From Faecalicoccus sp. (lineage in GTDB: Bacteria > Bacillota_I > Bacilli_A > Erysipelotrichales > Erysipelotrichaceae), in assembly GCA_017941505.1 (NCBI GenBank), contig JAGAWH010000099.1, positions 1-19,893 of the forward strand: a stretch of DNA of 19,893 nucleotides, written 5' to 3'. Below, one piece after another: positions 6,553 to 14,769 of this stretch. Position numbers and translations under genes: made by a program. The notes under the pieces are model-generated. The model was not told where the DNA came from. It worked only from the letters and a program-made list of their open reading frames with translations, and ran no database searches. How positions within the stretch are numbered: the first letter of the stretch is position 1; the number at the start of each line of letters is the position of its first letter.

Positions 6553-7413
6553 ATGAAAGTATTATTAGCCGGAGCATTCGGTCATCTTGGATTTGAAATT
6601 TTAAAAGTATTATGTGACAGAAACTATGATGTGATCGCAGCTGACTTAAAGGAAACAGCTGATAACGGACTTGAAGGAAAGTATGAATTCCGCTCCATTG
6701 ATGCCACCAATGCAGCTTCCTTAAGCGGTATTTGCGATGGGGTGGATATCGTTATTACCACCATGGGTTTAACCGGAGCTTCTACAAAGTTTACATCGTA
6801 TGATATTGACTATCAGGGAAACTTAAATCTTTATAATGAGGCAGTAAAAGCCGGTGTAAAGAAGTTTAACTATATTTCGGTTATTGCCTGTGACAAGCCG
6901 GGTGCAGAAGAAGTACCGATGTTGGATGCGAAAAGAAAGTTCGAAAAGGAAATCATGAAAGGTTCCATGGACTATGTCATCTATCGTCCAACCGGATATT
7001 TCTATGATATCGCAAAGGTATTTAAGCCATATGTAGATAAAGGGGAAATGCAGTTATTAAAAGGATACCATGATATCAAGGCCAACGTTGTAGACTGCCC
7101 GGATTTTGCGGCCTTTATCGTAGACCATATGGAAGATACCAATGCCATTTATGAAGTCGGTGGAAAAGAAACCTATACCTATGAAGAAATGGCAAAGATG
7201 TGCTTTAGAGCAGCCGGTAAACCGGTCATCATCAAAGACAGTCCGGCCTGGATGTTCTCATTATTGGCAAAGCTTCCGAAGATCAAAAAAGAAGGAAAAC
7301 GCGATATTATCTTATTCTCCAAGTGGACATTGTCGCATGATTTAGTGGGAAAAGATGTAACCGGAGATGCCTCTTTTGCCGAGTATATTAAAGATTATTT
7401 TAAGGGGGAATAA
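6553..7413 (+). CDS. Atypical SDR / NmrA-like NAD(P)-binding protein
   Basis: A 286-residue atypical short-chain dehydrogenase-type protein. The N-terminus has the nucleotide motif GAFGHLG (7-13) ending a first beta strand, then a conserved acidic turn (AADLK). Next come VDIVITTMG, the strand-helix YDIDYQGNLNLYNEAVKAG, FNYISV, and YVIYRPTGYF, a signature shared by NmrA-type, complex I NDUFA9-type and divinyl-chlorophyllide-reductase-type members. The usual YxxxK is not in its classical place, so catalysis is not assured; it may be a reductase, an epimerase or a redox sensor. AAGGAGAG at 6538-6545 supports the ATG at 6553 rather than a TTG at 6532. It is 13 bp behind its neighbour and 3 bp ahead of the membrane gene. 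Confidence 0.85.
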   Translation: MKVLLAGAFGHLGFEILKVLCDRNYDVIAADLKETADNGLEGKYEFRSIDATNAASLSGICDGVDIVITTMGLTGASTKFTSYDIDYQGNLNLYNEAVKAGVKKFNYISVIACDKPGAEEVPMLDAKRKFEKEIMKGSMDYVIYRPTGYFYDIAKVFKPYVDKGEMQLLKGYHDIKANVVDCPDFAAFIVDHMEDTNAIYEVGGKETYTYEEMAKMCFRAAGKPVIIKDSPAWMFSLLAKLPKIKKEGKRDIILFSKWTLSHDLVGKDVTGDASFAEYIKDYFKGE

Positions 7414-7416
7414 TAT

Positions 7417-8244
7417 ATGTTTCATTTAGATCCTTCTTATATCGGTCAGGTATGGCCGAAGTTCATGTGGGGTGTAATGTGCGTAGCTGCACTTGGCTGC
7501 TGCATGGGCTTTAAAGAATTTGTATGGTTTATGTCAGTGGGATATGGCTTTGCGGTTATGTGCATCGGTATATTCCATCTGGGATTTGGACTCATAAATG
7601 GTACACTTACCGTTGCCACAGGTATCATATCACTGTTGTTTGTGATTTACGGTTACCGTTTAGGCGGCTATATTTTAAAGCGTGAACTCACCAATGCTGC
7701 GTATCGTAAGACCTTAGAGTCTACCGGATCAACTAAAAGGATGCCTTTTCCGGTATCTTTAGCTATGTGGATTTACAGCATGTGGATGTATACCGCACAG
7801 ACATCGGCTCTGACGTATCGTGTGATCAACCGCTCTTCGGACAATATTTTTGCCTGGATCGGTATTGCGATCATGGTTTTGGCAATTCTTTGTGAAGCGT
7901 TAGCTGATAAACAGAAATCAGCTGCCAAAAAGATCAATCCGAAGCGTTTCTGTGATACCGGTTTGTATCAATACTGTCGCTGCCCGAACTATTTTTCAGA
8001 AATTATGTTCTGGTTTGGCGTAACCGTATCCGGTATCGGAGCTGTACAGGGTAAACAATGGATCCTTGTGATTATCGCCTTTATCTTGATTGCCTATGTC
8101 ATGTATAACTCAGCACAGCGCTTAGAATTACGTCATGAGAAGACATATGGATTAGACCCGGAATATCAGAAGTATTCCGATACGGTACCGTTATTATTCC
8201 CGTTCACCAGCCAATATCATTCAATGAAAGTGTACAGAGATTGA
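7417..8244 (+). CDS. DUF1295 / steroid 5-alpha-reductase-like membrane protein
   Basis: A 275-residue polytopic membrane protein with about six or seven hydrophobic segments (roughly 12-32, 38-58, 63-84, 112-132, 143-163, 193-210 and 214-232). The motif GLYQYCRCPNYFSE (182-195) and the C-terminal YQKYSDTVPLLFPF are diagnostic of DUF1295. This group is related to steroid 5-alpha-reductases and isoprenylcysteine methyltransferases, which act on lipophilic substrates at the membrane using NADPH or S-adenosylmethionine. The chemistry of this member is not known; NADPH-linked ene reduction is the natural guess in this redox-rich operon. The ribosome site AAGGGGGAA precedes the ATG. It starts 3 bp after the SDR stop and is followed 4 bp later by another membrane gene. 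Confidence 0.85.
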   Translation: MFHLDPSYIGQVWPKFMWGVMCVAALGCCMGFKEFVWFMSVGYGFAVMCIGIFHLGFGLINGTLTVATGIISLLFVIYGYRLGGYILKRELTNAAYRKTLESTGSTKRMPFPVSLAMWIYSMWMYTAQTSALTYRVINRSSDNIFAWIGIAIMVLAILCEALADKQKSAAKKINPKRFCDTGLYQYCRCPNYFSEIMFWFGVTVSGIGAVQGKQWILVIIAFILIAYVMYNSAQRLELRHEKTYGLDPEYQKYSDTVPLLFPFTSQYHSMKVYRD

Positions 8245-8248
8245 TGAT

Positions 8249-8836
8249 ATGAAACAGTTTACTATTCCGATGGCAATGGCGGACTTTATACCGGTGATCT
8301 TGTTCGCATTGTCTATGATGATTGTATTTAAAGATTTGAATAAACGCATGAACACTCTCACAAAGGGATTGTTTGGACTTGGTTCTATATTAGTTACTTT
8401 AGCCGGATGCTTAAAGGCATCGTATAAACTTCTTTATGCATTGGGTATCGGGGATTTTATCTGGATGAACAATCAATTCTTTGCCAACCAGGCAATTGGC
8501 TTTGTGTTGGCAGGAGTTGGTTTGACCATGCTTGTATCAAAGGGAACAAAAACCTATGGCTTGATTCCGACGATGGCACTTGTAGGATTGATGGTCGTTG
8601 GACTCGGTGCCATGGATGCATCTCTTGCATATATCGCAAACCAATTGAAACAGAAAAAAGCGATGGTTTTGATTATTGTTTCATTCTTTTTCAGCATGGC
8701 TATGGGATATCTTTCTTCGAAAAATTTTGATGGGGCTTTCATGAACTGGATTGCCCAGGGCATCAACATTGCCGGACAGGCTTGTTTGTATGTGGGATGT
8801 TCTTTGCTCCATAAAGCCGGTTTGAAAAATTGGTAA
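8249..8836 (+). CDS. Small polytopic membrane protein, unknown family
   Basis: A 195-residue, very hydrophobic protein with about five or six predicted membrane segments (about 8-26, 40-58, 74-97, 106-128, 137-153 and 165-190) and short charged loops such as KDLNKRMN and NQLKQKKA. I recognise no family and see no catalytic motif. It starts 4 bp after the DUF1295 stop with a weak ribosome site, so it is probably translated by coupling, and it is the last gene before the operon terminator. It could be a partner subunit of the DUF1295 protein, a small transporter for the pathway's substrate or product, or a membrane anchor. The context, not the sequence, suggests these. Confidence 0.8.
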   Translation: MKQFTIPMAMADFIPVILFALSMMIVFKDLNKRMNTLTKGLFGLGSILVTLAGCLKASYKLLYALGIGDFIWMNNQFFANQAIGFVLAGVGLTMLVSKGTKTYGLIPTMALVGLMVVGLGAMDASLAYIANQLKQKKAMVLIIVSFFFSMAMGYLSSKNFDGAFMNWIAQGINIAGQACLYVGCSLLHKAGLKNW

Positions 8837-8855
8837 TTTTATACAGATTGTTGAT

Positions 8856-8885
8856 AAGAGTAGAGCTATCTACTCTTTTCTTTAT
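8856..8885 (+). terminator. Intrinsic terminator of the TetR-led operon
   Basis: AAGAGTAGA (8856-8864), loop GCTA, and TCTACTCTT (8869-8877) form a 9-bp stem followed by TTCTTTA. It marks the 3' end of the six-gene unit. Confidence 0.88.
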
Positions 8886-8944
8886 ATCAAATCGGTATAG
8901 TTAATTATGCTTTATTACTCATAGAAAAGTAGTTTAGATACATT

Positions 8945-8950
8945 TATAAT
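8945..8950 (+). promoter_or_regulatory. Probable -10 box for the phospho-beta-glucosidase gene
   Basis: A consensus TATAAT lies 32 bp before the start codon. No convincing -35 box is found 16-18 bp upstream (TAGAAA at 8922-8927 is poor), so the gene may need an activator or antiterminator, but no such site is evident. Confidence 0.4.
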
Positions 8951-8964
8951 TAGTATAAGAATAA

Positions 8965-10452
<1,488 letters not shown>

Positions 10453-10456
10453 TATG

Positions 10457-10485
10457 AAAAAACATAGGTTTCGGCCTATGTTTTT
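10457..10485. terminator. Bidirectional terminator between GH1 and Nudix genes
   Basis: AAAAAACATAGG (10457-10468), loop TTTCGG, and CCTATGTTTTT (10475-10485) form a stem flanked by A and T runs, so it ends transcripts from both directions. The Nudix stop codon (10484-10486) overlaps its edge. Confidence 0.9.
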
Positions 10486-10987
10486 ATTTGAAATCATATT
10501 GTTTATTGAAATATCCTAAAAGAAACTGCTGAGCCAGTGAATTCGGTCGAATATTCTTTTTGGCATCTTCAATGGAAAACCATGTATATTTATCAATCTC
10601 AAAATTTTCATGAACTTCTTCACTGGATACAACACAGCTGAAATTCAACATCAGTGTTTCGGAAGGCTTAAAGAAATGAGATCGGTTAAACCAGGCCTTT
10701 GTGACGGTCAGTCCTAATTCTTCCTTGATTTCCCGTTTTACAGCATCCTCGGCATCTTCGCCTTTATTGATGTAGCCGGCAGGAAGGATATAGGTATCTC
10801 TTCCGTACTGCTGGATTAATAGTACCTTATCCATTGTAGGATTAAAGCATACCATTGATACGGCTGCATTAAAGATGGGGAAACGGTAATCTTTACAGGT
10901 TTTGCAGTAAGGAATCAAACCTTCGTTTTCTAATTCCTGGAGCTGCAGTCTTGTGCCACAATGCGGGCAGTAGTTTAAATCATACAT
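10484..10987 (-). CDS. Zinc-ribbon Nudix hydrolase (NADH diphosphatase-like)
   Basis: A 167-residue Nudix hydrolase, expected to cleave a nucleoside diphosphate linked to another moiety. An N-terminal zinc ribbon uses C7, C10, C28 and C31 (CPHC and CKTC). The Nudix box runs G71 to L93 and fits GX5EX7REUXEEXGU, with REIKEELGL as its core (R85, E86, E89, E90). Zinc ribbon plus Nudix is the architecture of NADH pyrophosphatases, but this protein is shorter than NudC and the NudC-specific tail is not evident, so the substrate is open. I start at the ATG at 10987 because a GGTGAT ribosome site precedes it and the zinc ribbon begins six residues in; the longer frame to 11032 crosses the promoter. 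A minus-strand TATAAT lies at 11003-11008. Confidence 0.88.
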   Translation of the reverse strand: MYDLNYCPHCGTRLQLQELENEGLIPYCKTCKDYRFPIFNAAVSMVCFNPTMDKVLLIQQYGRDTYILPAGYINKGEDAEDAVKREIKEELGLTVTKAWFNRSHFFKPSETLMLNFSCVVSSEEVHENFEIDKYTWFSIEDAKKNIRPNSLAQQFLLGYFNKQYDFK

Positions 10988-11002
10988 AATATCACCAAAC
11001 GT

Positions 11003-11008
11003 ATTATA
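11003..11008 (-). promoter_or_regulatory. -10 box of the Nudix gene
   Basis: On the minus strand a consensus TATAAT lies 15 bp upstream of the Nudix start codon. No strong -35 box is seen. The 83-bp gap to the divergent hydrolase gene holds promoters for both directions. Confidence 0.5.
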
Positions 11009-11070
11009 GCGTATCTTGAAAAGAAAACCCATGTCTTATGCTCAAACAAAATGTGTTACTATAAGGATGT

Positions 11071-11616
11071 ATGAAAAAACTATGTGTATTATTTCCGGGT
11101 ATCGGATATCAATTTGACAGATCTTTATTGTATTATCCTGCCAAAATGGCTGAGGGGTACGGATATGAGATACAAAGAGTGAATTATTCGGGTTTTCCGT
11201 CAAATTTAAGGGGAGATGAGCAGAGAATAAGAGATGCCTCTGTATTTGCCTTTGAACAGGCAAGATACGAGCTGGATGGTATTGACTGGAATGCCTTTGA
11301 TCAGATTCTTTTTATCTCCAAAAGCATTGGTACCATTGTGGCTGCCATGGCTGAAGAGTATTACGAGTTAAAGGTAAGGCATGTTTTGTATACCCCTTTT
11401 AAGGATACTTTTGCGTTTAAAGTAAAAGATGGCATTGCCTTTCATGGAACGAATGATCCATGGGTAACAGATGATAAGGGACTTCTTGAATGTTCAAGTG
11501 TTCCAATGTACATCATCGATAATGTGAATCATTCTCTAGAAGGAAAAGATGTTTTGGATAATATTGATATATTAAAAGATGTTTTAAAGAAAACAGATGA
11601 ATATATTCGGGGGTGA
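11071..11616 (+). CDS. Alpha/beta-hydrolase-like protein
   Basis: A 181-residue small alpha/beta-hydrolase-fold protein. The first strand and oxyanion region is VLFPGIGY. The nucleophile elbow is the atypical SKSIG (S85, where GxSxG would be usual), the acid is probably D129 in GTNDPW, and the base is H154 in VNHS. All three catalytic positions are in the expected order and spacing, so it is probably an active esterase, thioesterase or peptidase-type enzyme of unknown substrate. Its small size suggests no lid domain. AAGGATG lies just before the ATG. The next gene (LOG-GNAT) begins 6 bp after its stop and a Smr gene follows, making a compact three-gene unit. Confidence 0.8.
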   Translation: MKKLCVLFPGIGYQFDRSLLYYPAKMAEGYGYEIQRVNYSGFPSNLRGDEQRIRDASVFAFEQARYELDGIDWNAFDQILFISKSIGTIVAAMAEEYYELKVRHVLYTPFKDTFAFKVKDGIAFHGTNDPWVTDDKGLLECSSVPMYIIDNVNHSLEGKDVLDNIDILKDVLKKTDEYIRG

Positions 11617-11622
11617 TATTTC

Positions 11623-12426
11623 ATGAAAATAGCAGTATATTGCGGTTCTAATTTAGGAAGTAATCCGGCATATAAAGAAGCAGCTGTAGAGTTAGGTACA
11701 TGGATGGCACAAAACGGCCATGTCCTTGTATATGGAGGCGGTAGAAGGGGATTGATGGGAGTTGTCTCCAATGCCGTAATTGATGCCGGGGGCCAGGCTA
11801 TCGGTGTGATTCCGCATTTTCTTGCGACTACAGAGAAACAGAATTTCCGCCTGGATCAAATTGAATATGTGGATACGATGCCGGAAAGAAAGACAAGAAT
11901 GATTGAATTATCGGATGTCTTTATCGCCTTACCTGGTGGTCCGGGTACCTTAGAAGAGATCTCTGAAATTATCTCTTTGAACCGTTTAGAGAGGAATTTA
12001 AGTCCCTGCATCGTTTATAATGTCGATCATTTCTATGATGAGTTTGCCAGCTATCTGGATAAGATGGAAGAAGAGGGCTTTATGAGTTATCCGGAAAGAA
12101 AGCGAATCTTAATAGCTCAAACATTAGATGATATTATTGAGATTGTCGGAGGTATATTTACTTTCTGTTATGAACCGGACCGTATCTGGGTATCTGGGAA
12201 AAATGGAGAAGTATTGGCTGAAGTTACATTCCCCTATGTGGATGGAGTACGTGTTGTGAAGCATACTTTTGTGGATGAAAGTTTAAGAGGAAAAGGTGTA
12301 GCGACAAGATTAATGCATGAACTTGTAAAGGTATTGCGTGAAAACGATGAAGAAGCACGATTAGAATGCAGCTTTGCGATTCAATGGTTCAAGAAACATA
12401 CAGATTTCAGAGATGTGGTGATGTAG
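11623..12426 (+). CDS. LOG-family phosphoribohydrolase fused to a GNAT-like domain
   Basis: A 267-residue two-domain protein. Residues 1-176 are a LOG (lysine-decarboxylase-like Rossmann) domain with the nucleotide loop GGGRRGLMG (38-46) and the family signature PGGPGTLEE (104-112). LOG proteins release the base from nucleoside 5'-monophosphates such as cytokinin ribotides or AMP. Residues about 182-265 resemble the small GNAT-like, YjdJ-type acetyltransferase domain: SLRGKGVATRLM (220-231) is the acetyl-CoA loop and LECSFAIQWFKKH (248-260) the typical C-terminal block. Stand-alone LOG proteins are about 180-190 residues, so the extra 90 residues are a true fusion in a single frame. The fusion suggests linked nucleotide salvage and acyl transfer; the combined function is unknown. 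GGGGGTGAT precedes the ATG. Confidence 0.88.
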   Translation: MKIAVYCGSNLGSNPAYKEAAVELGTWMAQNGHVLVYGGGRRGLMGVVSNAVIDAGGQAIGVIPHFLATTEKQNFRLDQIEYVDTMPERKTRMIELSDVFIALPGGPGTLEEISEIISLNRLERNLSPCIVYNVDHFYDEFASYLDKMEEEGFMSYPERKRILIAQTLDDIIEIVGGIFTFCYEPDRIWVSGKNGEVLAEVTFPYVDGVRVVKHTFVDESLRGKGVATRLMHELVKVLRENDEEARLECSFAIQWFKKHTDFRDVVM

Positions 12427-12427
12427 T

Positions 12428-12667
12428 ATGTTTCGTAAAGTTGATCTTCACGGCTATACACAAGAAGAAGCACGTACGGTCATCACAAGGGCAATATCGA
12501 ATATGACAGAAGGGGAATTAAAGGTGATTCATGGTTTTTCTTCTCCTGTTTTACAAAGCTTTGTCAGACAGAGATACCGCAACAAAAGAATTGAAAAGAA
12601 GATACTCACTATGAATCCGGGTGAAACGATATTTGTGATCAAGAAGAAAGAGGACAAATCGAAATGA
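12428..12667 (+). CDS. Stand-alone Smr-domain protein
   Basis: A 79-residue protein consisting essentially of an Smr (small MutS-related) domain, a nicking-nuclease or nucleic-acid-binding fold found at the C-terminus of MutS2. The DLHG motif is at 6-9 followed by the helix starting EEAR, and the second loop is VIHG (33-36) in the position where nuclease-active members have HGxGxG. Here it continues FSSP, so the glycine-rich turn is altered and activity is uncertain. It starts 1 bp after the LOG-GNAT stop, so it is probably translated by coupling. The final stop lies inside the terminator hairpin. It is short and basic, consistent with RNA or DNA binding. Confidence 0.85.
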   Translation: MFRKVDLHGYTQEEARTVITRAISNMTEGELKVIHGFSSPVLQSFVRQRYRNKRIEKKILTMNPGETIFVIKKKEDKSK

Positions 12668-12682
12668 TTTGTTCTTTTTTTT
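12652..12682 (+). terminator. Intrinsic terminator after the Smr gene
   Basis: GGACAAATC (12652-12660) pairs with GATTTGTTC (12666-12674) with one wobble, followed by a run of Ts (12675-12682). The Smr stop codon TGA (12665-12667) lies at the base of the loop. Confidence 0.88.
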
Positions 12683-12735
12683 ACCTTCATAGAAAAATCT
12701 TCGTATTAGTTATTAACAGGTAGGAAGGTGAAATT

Positions 12736-14289
12736 ATGATTGTTCAAAAAGAATTGTTTGGAGAAAGTAAATATGTTGAATTTAAAGAAGAGATTCCTCA
12801 AAAACATGAGAGATTTTTAAAAGATGTGATTGCGTTTTCAAATACATCCGGAGGAAAAATAATTATAGGGATATGCGATTTAACAGGAGAAGTAATCGGG
12901 TTACAAAATCAAAATCCTTTTAGATTATCGGATGCAATTACCAATATGATAAGTGATTCCTGTACACCTGAGATTCATACGGATATCAGTCCAAAAACGC
13001 TGGAGGATAAAACTGTTATAGAGGTTGAAGTATTTCCCGGAAGCAATCGACCATATTATTTGAAATCTTTTGGCAAAGAGAAATCTACGTATATACGTAA
13101 TAACGGCACAAGTCGTCCTGCCGGTCAAACTCGTTTAAAAGAATTGGAAATGGAAGGATTACACATATCTTATGATACCTTATGGGAAATCGGTAATAAA
13201 TATGATGTAAAAAAGACACAGGAATTGATGGATAGTATGTATCATACTGCACTTTCAAATTGTAAAAATCAATTTGAAAGAGAGTCTATTCACGAGTTGA
13301 CCGTTGAAAAATTGGAGGATTTTGGGATATTGCGCAGACAGGATGGAGATCTTGTTCCAACAAGAGCTTTTACTTTACTGACTAATCCTAAAGACCGTTC
13401 GGTAAAGATACAGTGTGCTCTTTTTAAAGGTATTGACAGGGTTGATTTTATTGATCGTAAAGAATTTAGAGGCGCTATTCAAGAACAAATTGATCAGGCG
13501 CATCAATTTGTGCTTCGCCATACCAATAAAGGTGCAATTATTGATGGATTGTATAGACAGGATGTATATGAGATTCCTGTAGGTGCCATTCGAGAAATCA
13601 TTGTCAATGCGGTTTTACACAGAAGTTATGTGGATGATGCAAGTATTCAAGTATCTATTTTCGATAATAGAATAGAAATTGACAGCCCGGGGATGCTGCA
13701 TAATGGGCTCAGTGTAGCGGATGCGCTAAGCGGTAAATCTAAATGTCGTAATAAGGCTATTGCGGAAGCATTTGAATATATGAAAATCATAGAAGGTTGG
13801 GGAACGGGACTACCTCGACTTTTTCATGACTGTAACGAAATGGGACTTCCAAAACCTAAATTTGAAGAATTTGGCGATGGGATCAAGGTGACAATTTATC
13901 GTTCGATTGATAAGAAGGAGGATATTTATTCGTTCAATCAATCTGGGGAAAATATGAAGGTAAACGAAACAGAGCAGCAGATGGTTCAATTGTTTAAAGA
14001 TAATCCACAGATTACAATTTCTGAATTAGCGGATAAAATGGAATATCAGATAGAAGGATGTAGTAATATCCCGCATATTATTCCCATTGGTGATTTGAAA
14101 GATACCGTAAAGATCTCTGAGCTTTGCCATCAAATAAAAGAACCGATTTTTATCACTAGAAACGGTTATGGTGATATGGTGATTATGAGTATTAAGGTTT
14201 TTGAAGTTCTTAAAGGTTGGATTCTTTCGTATTTTATTAACGCTGTTCAAAATCAACAAATTTTGACAAAGGAAGATGGATGTGAGTGA
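12736..14289 (+). CDS. AlbA_2/ATPase-domain regulator fused to a Phd-antitoxin-like C-terminus
   Basis: A 517-residue chimeric protein. Residues about 10-135 form an AlbA_2 (Schlafen-like) domain: SKYVEFKEE, AFSNTSGGKIIIGI, and STYIRNNGTSRPAG. Residues about 283-390 are a GHKL-type ATPase domain (IREIIVNAVLHRSY, with N291 as the expected metal-binding asparagine, IEIDSPG, and the glycine motif EGWGTGLPR). A winged-helix start follows at about 412-436 (ETEQQMVQLFKDN to ISELADKM) but breaks off. From about 444 the sequence is Phd/YefM antitoxin-like: NIPHIIPIGDLKD, EPIFITRNGYGDMVIMS. Family members normally end in a complete winged helix. AGGAAGGTGA supports the start. No toxin follows. It may be a transcriptional regulator with an acquired antitoxin domain, or a recombinant relic. 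Confidence 0.88.
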   Translation: MIVQKELFGESKYVEFKEEIPQKHERFLKDVIAFSNTSGGKIIIGICDLTGEVIGLQNQNPFRLSDAITNMISDSCTPEIHTDISPKTLEDKTVIEVEVFPGSNRPYYLKSFGKEKSTYIRNNGTSRPAGQTRLKELEMEGLHISYDTLWEIGNKYDVKKTQELMDSMYHTALSNCKNQFERESIHELTVEKLEDFGILRRQDGDLVPTRAFTLLTNPKDRSVKIQCALFKGIDRVDFIDRKEFRGAIQEQIDQAHQFVLRHTNKGAIIDGLYRQDVYEIPVGAIREIIVNAVLHRSYVDDASIQVSIFDNRIEIDSPGMLHNGLSVADALSGKSKCRNKAIAEAFEYMKIIEGWGTGLPRLFHDCNEMGLPKPKFEEFGDGIKVTIYRSIDKKEDIYSFNQSGENMKVNETEQQMVQLFKDNPQITISELADKMEYQIEGCSNIPHIIPIGDLKDTVKISELCHQIKEPIFITRNGYGDMVIMSIKVFEVLKGWILSYFINAVQNQQILTKEDGCE

Positions 14290-14333
14290 ATAATTCTTTT
14301 CATCTGCCGGTCCAGTACTATCAGATAAAAATA

Positions 14334-14354
14334 ACGAGGCTGTTTTAGCCTCGT
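14334..14354. terminator. Terminator hairpin between the fusion gene and the minus-strand remnant
   Basis: ACGAGGCT (14334-14341), loop GTTTT with one extra base, and AGCCTCGT (14347-14354) form an 8-bp stem. Plus-strand transcripts meet ATTTTAG after it; minus-strand transcripts meet TATTTTTATC. It can serve both the AlbA_2 fusion gene and the vanished minus-strand gene. Confidence 0.75.
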
Positions 14355-14357
14355 ATT

Positions 14358-14435
14358 TTAGTCTAATTCTTTTTTTATAGCTTCTAATAATTCATCAAAT
14401 GTTTCAAATGCGGGAGTTGAAACGAATTTTATTGT
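14358..14435 (-). pseudogene. 3' remnant of a lost minus-strand gene
   Basis: The minus strand carries 25 sense codons ending at TAA (14358-14360) whose translation ends FVSTPAFETFDELLEAIKKE followed by LD. It is strongly amphipathic and protein-like, and is followed by a hairpin with a T tract as a real gene end would be. The frame is closed just upstream by a TAA (14436-14438) and there is no start codon, so only the C-terminus survives. The parent family is not recognised. Confidence 0.4.
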
Positions 14436-14499
14436 TTAATCCGATAATCATGATTATTAAGACATCAAATAATTTACATAGCATTGTTTACTTATGTTT

Positions 14500-14595
14500 G
14501 TTGTATAGACTTCAATTTCCAGAAAGGAAAACATTTACAACATGATGGTTGAGCACTTTAAAAGGGCAAGTCATGATGATTGATTTGCCTTTTTG
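14500..14595 (+). ncRNA. Candidate structured small RNA upstream of cas9 (tracrRNA candidate A)
   Basis: GTTGTA (14500-14505) can pair with TACAAC (14536-14541), enclosing TTTCC (14516-14520) and GGAAA (14526-14530) around an AGAAA loop. An unpaired linker leads to GGCAAGTCA and TGATTTGCC (about 14565-14589), which form a 9-bp hairpin followed by five Ts. The place upstream of cas9 and the terminator-ended structure fit a tracrRNA. Against this, no convincing promoter is seen (a weak TTGTTT and TAGACT pair only) and no repeat is available to test for an anti-repeat. It could instead be a leader or relic. Confidence 0.3.
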
Positions 14596-14614
14596 TGGTG
14601 CCTGTTATACATGA

Positions 14615-14638
14615 CTTGTGAACAGTAACAAGTTTTTA
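14615..14638 (+). terminator. Second hairpin with T run upstream of cas9
   Basis: ACTTGT, loop GAACAGTA, and ACAAGT form a 6-bp stem followed by TTTTTA. It is about 25 bp after the first hairpin and could be the real 3' end of candidate RNA A, or a backup terminator isolating the cas9 promoter. Confidence 0.5.
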
Positions 14639-14769
14639 TAGAAAAAAAGTTTGTGACATAAATAGTGTAGATATAGATGGTATGAAAATCTTGATGGTAA
14701 ATTGGACTTTATTATTGATTTTTGTGTATTAGTTTGTAAAGGAGGTTTTAATACTGTTTATTTCTGCTT

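Noticed and set aside
10988..11032. Longer N-terminus for the Nudix protein
   Set aside because: The extension crosses the -10 box and has no ribosome site or conserved residues.
14444..14457. 14-bp perfect palindrome ATAATCATGATTAT as an operator
   Set aside because: There is no promoter or gene start close to it and AT-rich palindromes of this size occur by chance; noted only as part of the non-coding stretch.
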